Below are positions 63,801-64,000 of a DNA stretch of 64,000 nt, one piece after another. The stretch lies in assembly GCA_029168955.1 (NCBI GenBank), contig JAPDOI010000212.1, positions 854,001-918,000 of the forward strand. Reading direction: 5' to 3'. Numbering within the stretch: the first letter of the stretch is position 1; each line of letters opens with the position of its first letter. The notes under the pieces are model-generated. The model did no database searches. It was not told the DNA's origin and was given only the letters and a program-made list of their open reading frames with translations. This DNA comes from Aplectana chamaeleonis (Eukaryota; Nematoda; Chromadorea; Rhabditida; Cosmocercidae). The position numbers and the translations under genes were made by a program.

Positions 63801-64000
63801 ATGATAGTAATCTTGTAGGTGGTGGTAAGGGAGACACTCGCAGAGCAAGAGAGTCGCGAGCTGCCATTGAAGAGCGTGAGGCTGCAGGATTACCCCCGTT
63901 GGATGGTCGCGATCGGGATCGAGACAGAGGAGATTCGCCCCGTGGGCCCACAAGGGACAGCTATCGTGATCATGAAAGAAATGGCGCCTCGAGACACCGT
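27692..64000 (+). CDS. rnp-7: U1 snRNP 70 kDa protein (U1-70K), 3' part beyond window
   Basis: U1-70K binds stem-loop I of U1 snRNA through its RRM and helps define 5' splice sites in the nucleus. Seven coding exons join in phase to 255 codons. Residues 1-52 carry the diagnostic start [13 protein letters not shown]; residues 53-84 are the charged, Arg/Lys/Glu-rich helix. The RRM follows, with RNP2 LFVARI at 108-113 and RNP1 RGYAFIEY at 146-153. The conserved post-RRM helix reads [12 protein letters not shown], and [13 protein letters not shown] leads into an Arg/Asp-rich tail that runs off the window. The human protein is 437 residues, so the missing C-terminus is mostly the low-complexity tail. 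The start is fixed by homology and by the acceptor 2 bases upstream. Introns are 13.1 kb, 16.2 kb, 56 bp, 76 bp, 3.7 kb and 2.5 kb. No frame damage was seen, so the gene appears functional despite its insertions. Confidence 0.95.
27869..29316. repeat. Inverted repeat pair (70-80 bp arms) in intron 1
   Basis: The stretch 27869-27951 (GGGCCGCATTTTTTGCGACG... to CACGGTTTCCG) recurs as reverse complement at 29246-29316, lacking a short GC-rich segment. The arms enclose 1.3 kb in which no transposase was recognised. It begins 21 bp after exon 1, so the donor sits beside it. Confidence 0.8.
28761..29008 (-). other. Coding-like stretch of unknown identity
   Basis: On the minus strand, 82 codons are open after a plausible acceptor (CCAG, + strand 29009-29012). 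They end in TAA at 28761-28763. The residues include [19 protein letters not shown] and look protein-like rather than repetitive. No family was recognised. It may be an exon of a relic element or gene between the 27.9 and 29.3 kb inverted repeats. Chance is not excluded. Confidence 0.25.
29317..30055. other. Intronic sequence, faint dispersed repeat
   Basis: There is no gene. Around 29590-29660 a stretch with TAGCATTGGAGCACGTATT resembles the terminal repeats of the 44029-47266 element, but it is diverged. Confidence 0.3.
30056..30539 (-). mobile_element. 484-bp piggyBac-like MITE
   Basis: This is the reverse-oriented copy of 55639-56122, and exactly the same length. The ends GGCAGTATTC...GAACACTGCCT pair. 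Flanking ATAA and CTAA look like decayed TTAA targets. Shared internal words include TCCAATCGGACAA and CCAGGCCAG. Confidence 0.85.
30540..31282. other. Intronic sequence without recognised features
   Basis: No gene or clear repeat boundary was found. GGGGATGAGCTGCCCGTCAA near 31125 resembles TGGGGATGAGCTGCCCC (reverse complement of 29494-29512), hinting at an inverted dispersed repeat. Confidence 0.3.
31283..31554. repeat. Repeat with CAGGGTTGCGAC-type ends
   Basis: The left end CAGGGTTGCGAC and the right end GGCGCAACCTTG are imperfect inverted repeats, and GGGGTCGTA-type words lie inside each end. The same end motif bounds the insertion at 45001-45339. No target duplication is visible, so a hAT-like origin is only a guess. 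Confidence 0.5.
31556..31891 (-). other. Open frame of unknown identity
   Basis: An open stretch of 111 codons on the minus strand includes [20 protein letters not shown]. No family was recognised and no splice structure was established. It lies between the repeat ending at 31554 and the LINE starting at 32252, so it may be part of an unrecognised element. Confidence 0.2.
32287..32910 (+). pseudogene. LINE A2 5' coding part: 2A-like motif, PHD finger, EN start
   Basis: The frame begins [12 protein letters not shown] and reaches [12 protein letters not shown], a 2A-like sequence that would make ribosomes skip the Gly-Pro bond if active. A PHD-like C4HC3 finger follows ([26 protein letters not shown]). 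The endonuclease then starts with [13 protein letters not shown] and [11 protein letters not shown] (catalytic Glu). The frame breaks at a C run (32899-32909). After it the original reading continues in the frame entered near 32920. The break looks like a simple homopolymer length change. The first in-frame ATG is at 32287; non-coding leader from 32252 would be only 35 bases. Confidence 0.85.
32911..33854 (+). pseudogene. LINE A2 endonuclease C-terminus and linker
   Basis: After the C-run frameshift the frame reads [24 protein letters not shown], and SSDHIPVF, the terminal Asp-His of the APE-type endonuclease. A basic/acidic helical linker with repeated EKR motifs follows ([15 protein letters not shown]). 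It ends at 33852-33854 after [10 protein letters not shown]; the true continuation ([13 protein letters not shown]) is in the next frame, so a second frameshift lies near 33830. Confidence 0.85.
33825..35664 (+). pseudogene. LINE A2 reverse transcriptase and zinc knuckle
   Basis: The frame is open from 33745 to the stop at 35662-35664; authentic coding starts near 33825. RT motifs: [46 protein letters not shown] (A), [18 protein letters not shown] (B) and YADDITIMC (C). The C-terminal Cys/His knuckle ([17 protein letters not shown]) is intact, and the protein ends KAAQFLNL. All visible catalytic residues are present; the copy is disabled only by the two upstream frameshifts. It belongs to the Jockey/CR1 group; exact clade not assigned. 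Confidence 0.9.
35714..35811. other. Spacer between tail-to-tail LINEs
   Basis: About 100 bp of unique-looking sequence separates the 3' tails of A2 and A3. Confidence 0.6.
35848..37874 (-). pseudogene. LINE A3 reverse transcriptase, frameshifted
   Basis: The coding is spread over several frames: 37588-37874 ([17 protein letters not shown]), 37409-37651 ([16 protein letters not shown]), 37075-37434 ([17 protein letters not shown]), 36228-37289 and 35848-36609. RT motif A is damaged but motif B ([17 protein letters not shown]) and motif C (YADDMTIMC) are readable. The C-terminal knuckle ([17 protein letters not shown]) and the LVAQFLNL end are near 35860-35960. At least four frameshifts make it inactive. 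Confidence 0.88.
37896..39493 (-). pseudogene. LINE A3 2A motif, PHD finger and endonuclease
   Basis: At 39296-39493 the minus strand reads [12 protein letters not shown] and the first half of the PHD finger ([10 protein letters not shown]). The finger is then cut by the 39040-39301 insertion and resumes at 39033 ([16 protein letters not shown]). Endonuclease pieces follow in changing frames at 38510-38996 and 37896-38552, including [22 protein letters not shown] and SDHIPVF. The 5' half was clearly one frame with the RT in the ancestor. Confidence 0.85.
39040..39301. mobile_element. AT-rich 262-bp insertion with TTCG words
   Basis: The ends TATAGTTGTAC and GTACAACTATA are inverted repeats, flanked by TCTCCAG on both sides (39033-39039 and 39302-39308). 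Removing the insert restores the PHD-finger coding of the host LINE. The interior is dense in TTCGAAATTTCG-like words and homopolymers. Superfamily not assigned. Confidence 0.85.
39532..40235. other. Intronic sequence, no gene
   Basis: Bases 39625-39700 (TTTGGGGTGCTCATCACGAATCTGA) resemble the degenerate repeats at 62650-63020. Nothing else is supported. Confidence 0.35.
40236..40785. repeat. Repeat with GCGACCCCCC words, interrupted by a MITE
   Basis: GCGACCCCCCT-type words, poly-T/A stretches and GTTGCG near both ends resemble the repeats at 31283-31554 and 45001-45339. The 163-bp MITE at 40416-40578 sits inside it. Boundaries are approximate. Confidence 0.45.
40416..40578. mobile_element. 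~160-bp MITE, copy 2
   Basis: It is the same element and orientation as 19138-19296, with conserved GAGAGTCATTGCGGCACGG and GGGCGTGGCCAAG. Confidence 0.8.
40949..41044 (+). CDS. rnp-7: U1-70K exon 2
   Basis: There are 32 codons in phase 0 between acceptor TTTTCCAG and donor GTGAGA. It encodes [20 protein letters not shown] and continues basic, matching the family's charged helix before the RRM. Confidence 0.9.
41088..41405. repeat. ~315-bp dispersed repeat, copy 1
   Basis: Similar in the same orientation to 43256-43565, sharing GGTTTGGTTTTGCCCAGG, TTTCTAGAGATTTCC and GATATAAGTGAGA. It begins 43 bp after U1-70K exon 2. Confidence 0.8.
41404..41558. mobile_element. 155-bp Harbinger-like MITE
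   Basis: The 20-bp perfect TIRs GGCTCCGTCCATAGCAGACG (41404-41423) and its complement (41539-41558) are flanked by TAA on both sides (41401-41403 and 41559-41561). Confidence 0.85.
41615..41862. repeat. Degenerate ~50-bp tandem repeat with TGACGTCA words
   Basis: About five diverged units of the form GATGACGTCATCAGGACG...GGAAAGTACATAGGGC. Confidence 0.7.
41863..42740. other. Intron 2 sequence without recognised features
   Basis: No gene, RNA or element boundary could be supported. Confidence 0.3.
42741..43170. repeat. Degenerate ~150-bp tandem repeat
   Basis: The motif GAAGGTTGT...GGAATC...GAAATTCTGCATCGAA appears near 42823, 42994 and 43132. Confidence 0.7.
43256..43565. repeat. ~315-bp dispersed repeat, copy 2
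   Basis: This is the direct partner of 41088-41405, roughly three-quarters identical by eye. Confidence 0.8.
44464..45874 (-). pseudogene. C2H2 and SWIM zinc-finger protein, broken
   Basis: ATG at 45874 opens [19 protein letters not shown], a C2H2 finger (C-x2-C...HLKNVH). A second finger ([17 protein letters not shown]) is hit by an in-frame TGA between its two His (45668-45670). The sequence after [15 protein letters not shown] collapses into the acceptor TTCTTTCAG of a later exon, so a central block is deleted. The exon from 45603 encodes CPYGWTCTC and [10 protein letters not shown], the CxC...CxH SWIM signature. It is interrupted by a 339-bp repeat (45001-45339) and continues to donor GTATGT at 44939. 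Exon 44647-44853 (acceptor TTTCAG, donor GTAAGT) encodes a helical stretch. The last exon (to 44464) has another in-frame TGA before [20 protein letters not shown]. The presumed MULE catalytic domain would lie in the deleted part. Confidence 0.75.
45001..45339. repeat. 339-bp repeat inserted in the SWIM exon
   Basis: The ends CAGGCCGTTGCGACCGG and CCGGTCGCAACCCTG are inverted, and GACCCCCC and GACCCCTGTTGCGAC words lie inside. It resembles 31283-31554. Coding on both sides (SAQNRFQ / [10 protein letters not shown]) appears once continuous. No target duplication is visible. Confidence 0.7.
45875..46436. other. 5' region of the broken zinc-finger gene
   Basis: This lies between the start codon and the right TIR; nothing further was recognised. 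Confidence 0.35.
46609..47093 (-). mobile_element. 485-bp piggyBac-like MITE (AGGCACAG type)
   Basis: The ends AGGCACAGGACACCC and GGGTGTACTGTGCCT are flanked by TTGA (decayed TTAA) and TTAA. Removing it makes the right TIR of the 44029-47266 element continuous (GCGTCTTTAAGTGACG). It is the inverted relative of 54562-55015. Confidence 0.88.
47267..47784. other. Intronic sequence without recognised features
   Basis: AT-rich; no gene or repeat boundary was found. Confidence 0.3.
47785..48180. repeat. One-ended piggyBac-like MITE fragment
   Basis: The left end TTAA-AGGCAGTGTTCACGAT (47781 on) matches the 484-bp family. The interior (GGTGGACGAGTTGTCCGAGG) matches the AGGCACAG family. No right end was found before the LINE at about 48280. 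Confidence 0.6.
48316..49596 (+). pseudogene. LINE A4 2A motif, PHD finger and partial endonuclease
   Basis: The frame at 48316-48708 reads [12 protein letters not shown], then the complete PHD-like finger ([26 protein letters not shown]) and INLNGLR. About 270 bp of endonuclease, including the QETK motif, is deleted after that. The rest follows in other frames: [24 protein letters not shown] (48689-49138), then the linker at 49105-49596. Loss of the catalytic Glu segment makes it inactive. Confidence 0.88.
49597..50359 (+). pseudogene. LINE A4 reverse transcriptase, 5' part
   Basis: It reads [16 protein letters not shown] (49639-49905) and then, after a damaged stretch at 49920-50115, [11 protein letters not shown] and [13 protein letters not shown] (motif A, 50109-50318). 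It stops where the RTE insertion begins, within a KVMFQNH block that continues at 53652. Confidence 0.85.
50372..53639 (-). mobile_element. RTE-type LINE, copy 2, nested in LINE A4
   Basis: It is flanked by the perfect 12-bp duplication CCAGAATCACCT (50360-50371 and 53640-53651). At 3,268 bp it extends further 5' than copy 1. Its tail (left end) is a short AAGTCAAGTAAGTC series rather than an AT run. Confidence 0.95.
50412..53430 (-). pseudogene. RTE copy 2 endonuclease-RT, frameshifted
   Basis: The minus-strand order is endonuclease (52683-53430: NCRSLSSD-like start, [18 protein letters not shown]), linker (51880-52587), RT (51235-51852) and C-terminus (50412-51206). RT motifs seen: [13 protein letters not shown] and [13 protein letters not shown], a frameshifted motif A. 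A motif-B block reads [14 protein letters not shown] only when one extra A near 51440 is ignored. The motif C region and the [14 protein letters not shown]-terminus (50412-50759) are present. It keeps Ser at the site of copy 1's TAG and the ~60 bp copy 1 has lost. Several frameshifts make it inactive. Confidence 0.88.
53652..54561 (+). pseudogene. LINE A4 reverse transcriptase, middle part
   Basis: It continues directly from 50359 after the [20 protein letters not shown] (motif B), YADDMTVLC (motif C), then the [17 protein letters not shown] region. It breaks near 54404 and resumes to the piggyBac-like MITE. Confidence 0.88.
54562..55015 (+). mobile_element. 454-bp piggyBac-like MITE in LINE A4
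   Basis: The ends AGGCACAGTACACCC and GGGTGTCCTGTGCCT are flanked by exact TTAA (54558-54561 and 55016-55019). Joining at one TTAA restores the LINE codons for AINPILG (A2 has AVNPILG). Confidence 0.93.
55016..55292 (+). pseudogene. LINE A4 C-terminal end with zinc knuckle
   Basis: It reads [43 protein letters not shown] and ends LLATQFLNV. The Cys/His knuckle has lost its last Cys (NG in place of NC). Confidence 0.85.
55326..55638. other. Intronic sequence without recognised features
   Basis: Nothing could be supported between the LINE tail and the next MITE. Confidence 0.3.
55639..56122 (+). mobile_element. 484-bp piggyBac-like MITE
   Basis: The ends AGGCAGCGTTCACGAT and ATCGTGAACACTGCCT are flanked by exact TTAA (55635-55638 and 56123-56126). 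It has the same length as the inverted copy at 30056-30539. Confidence 0.93.
56208..56941. mobile_element. 734-bp TIR element
   Basis: The ends GGCCATTGGTATA and TATACCAATGGCC are perfect 13-bp inverted repeats. GTA flanks both sides (56205-56207 and 56942-56944). CGTCGC-rich words lie near both ends. The open frame 56266-56697 matches no known family. A Harbinger-like origin is possible, but GTA is not the usual TWA. Confidence 0.7.
57230..57316 (+). CDS. rnp-7: U1-70K exon 3 (RNP2)
   Basis: There are 29 codons in phase 0; it ends [10 protein letters not shown] at donor GTAAGT. The acceptor is a run of Ts then AG. Confidence 0.96.
57373..57435 (+). CDS. rnp-7: U1-70K exon 4
   Basis: There are 21 codons, [20 protein letters not shown] and one further Lys, between TTTTTTTCAG and GTGATT. 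Confidence 0.96.
57512..57590 (+). CDS. rnp-7: U1-70K exon 5 (RNP1)
   Basis: It encodes [20 protein letters not shown] and ends in phase 1 at donor GTAAGT (57591). Confidence 0.96.
57600..58546. other. Intron 5, first part
   Basis: No element boundaries were recognised before the hAT-type MITE. Confidence 0.3.
58547..58763. mobile_element. 217-bp hAT-type MITE
   Basis: It begins CAGGGTAC and ends GGTACCCTG, with an 8-bp target duplication TTTCTGAA (58539-58546 and 58764-58771). CAG-starting TIRs and 8-bp duplications define hAT. Confidence 0.88.
58897..59350 (+). mobile_element. 454-bp TA-flanked element, Tc1/pogo-like
   Basis: The ends CCGTATTTC and GAAATACGG are flanked by TA. Longer imperfect inverted repeats contain ATTGAACACCC and tandem AACCCCCC/TTTGAACC words. 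A relic coding exon lies inside. Confidence 0.75.
59045..59173 (+). pseudogene. Relic terminal exon of a transposase-like gene
   Basis: After an acceptor TTCCTACAG the frame reads 42 codons ([20 protein letters not shown], then an acidic end) to TAA at 59171. An AATAAA follows at 59202. An acidic C-terminus inside a TA-flanked element suggests the end of a pogo/Tc1-type transposase whose upstream exons were lost. No family match is claimed. Confidence 0.5.
59432..60089. repeat. Near-perfect 658-bp palindrome, 290-bp arms
   Basis: Arm 59432-59721 and arm 59799-60089 are reverse complements with only a handful of differences (for example ACAATTTGG versus ACGATTTGG). The spacer is 77 bp. Identical protein-like frames on both strands are by-products. 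Confidence 0.95.
60165..60640 (-). repeat. Second block of the 21-bp minisatellite, inverted
   Basis: The units GATGTCCTGCACACTCCCAC and CTTTCTATGACGTCCTGCACA are the reverse complement of the 12989-17012 units. They are more diverged, with G/C-rich variants toward the right end. Confidence 0.95.
60641..61262. other. Intron 5, last part
   Basis: No supported feature besides the exon 6 acceptor at 61261-61262. Confidence 0.3.
61263..61364 (+). CDS. rnp-7: U1-70K exon 6
   Basis: It begins in phase 1 (Asn split with exon 5). It encodes [27 protein letters not shown] and LPRRLG. The donor is taken as GTTGGT at 61365 because joining to exon 7 gives the conserved LGGG. An alternative GT at 61376 is also in frame. 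Confidence 0.92.
61365..62649. other. Intron 6, AT-rich sequence
   Basis: TCGAAT/AATTTCG words are frequent, as in the 39040-39301 insertion. No boundary was placed. Confidence 0.3.
62650..63020. repeat. Degenerate ~140-bp tandem repeat
   Basis: Three diverged units carry the words GGGTGCTGATCACGAATCT, GGCTGCCTACCACGAATCT and GAACGCTGAACACGAATTT. A related single unit lies at 39625. Confidence 0.65.
63819..64000 (+). CDS. rnp-7: U1-70K exon 7, partial
   Basis: The acceptor is ATCTTGTAG. The frame reads [20 protein letters not shown] and then an Arg/Asp-rich tail ([11 protein letters not shown]) to the window end without a stop. Confidence 0.93.
   Translation, partial: MVVRETLAEQESRELPLKSVRLQDYPRWMVAIGIETEEIRPVGPQGTAIVIMKEMAPRDT

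Overview
This is eukaryotic DNA from a nematode, most likely a clade V strongylid (hookworm-like) species. One host gene is recognisable, and its introns are trimmed with GT/AG sites. Its start codon lies 2 bases after a pyrimidine-rich acceptor of the kind nematodes use for spliced-leader trans-splicing. Almost everything else is transposable elements and tandem repeats. The species call is inference from the nematode-style retrotransposons and splice sites.

The host gene is the U1 snRNP 70 kDa protein (U1-70K; rnp-7 in C. elegans), on the + strand. Seven coding exons can be placed: 27692-27847, 40949-41044, 57230-57316, 57373-57435, 57512-57590, 61263-61364 and 63819 to the window end. They join in frame to 255 codons covering the N-terminal region, the whole RRM and the start of the Arg-rich tail. 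Introns 3 and 4 are 56 and 76 bp, but introns 1 and 2 are about 13.1 and 16.2 kb and are filled with mobile elements.

Upstream (1-27.6 kb): a CR1-like LINE (781-4443); a damaged RTE-type LINE (about 4544-7836) ending in an AT run; a 2.28 kb Harbinger-like TIR element (9958-12237) containing a dead mariner; a 4 kb minisatellite (12989-17012) built on a 21-bp unit and open in frame on both strands; several foldback elements (19-22.4 kb); a minus-strand PHD/EN/RT LINE (22505-26870) split by two MITEs; and two abutting MITEs just before the U1-70K start.

Intron 1 holds a 484-bp TTAA-flanked MITE and two PHD/2A-motif LINEs lying tail to tail (32252-35701 plus; 35812-39531 minus). The plus-strand copy has a 12-bp target-site duplication. 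Intron 2 holds a 3.2 kb element with ~340-bp inverted repeats and a broken C2H2/SWIM zinc-finger gene (44029-47266; probably a Mutator-like element), then a fourth PHD LINE (about 48280-55325). That LINE was hit by an antisense RTE copy with a 12-bp duplication and by a piggyBac-like MITE. Intron 5 holds a hAT-type MITE, a TA-flanked element carrying a relic terminal exon, a nearly perfect 658-bp palindrome, and a second, inverted block of the minisatellite.

The elements do not form a pathway together. The window is a housekeeping splicing gene enlarged by successive nested insertions, many dated relative to one another by clean empty-site reconstruction.
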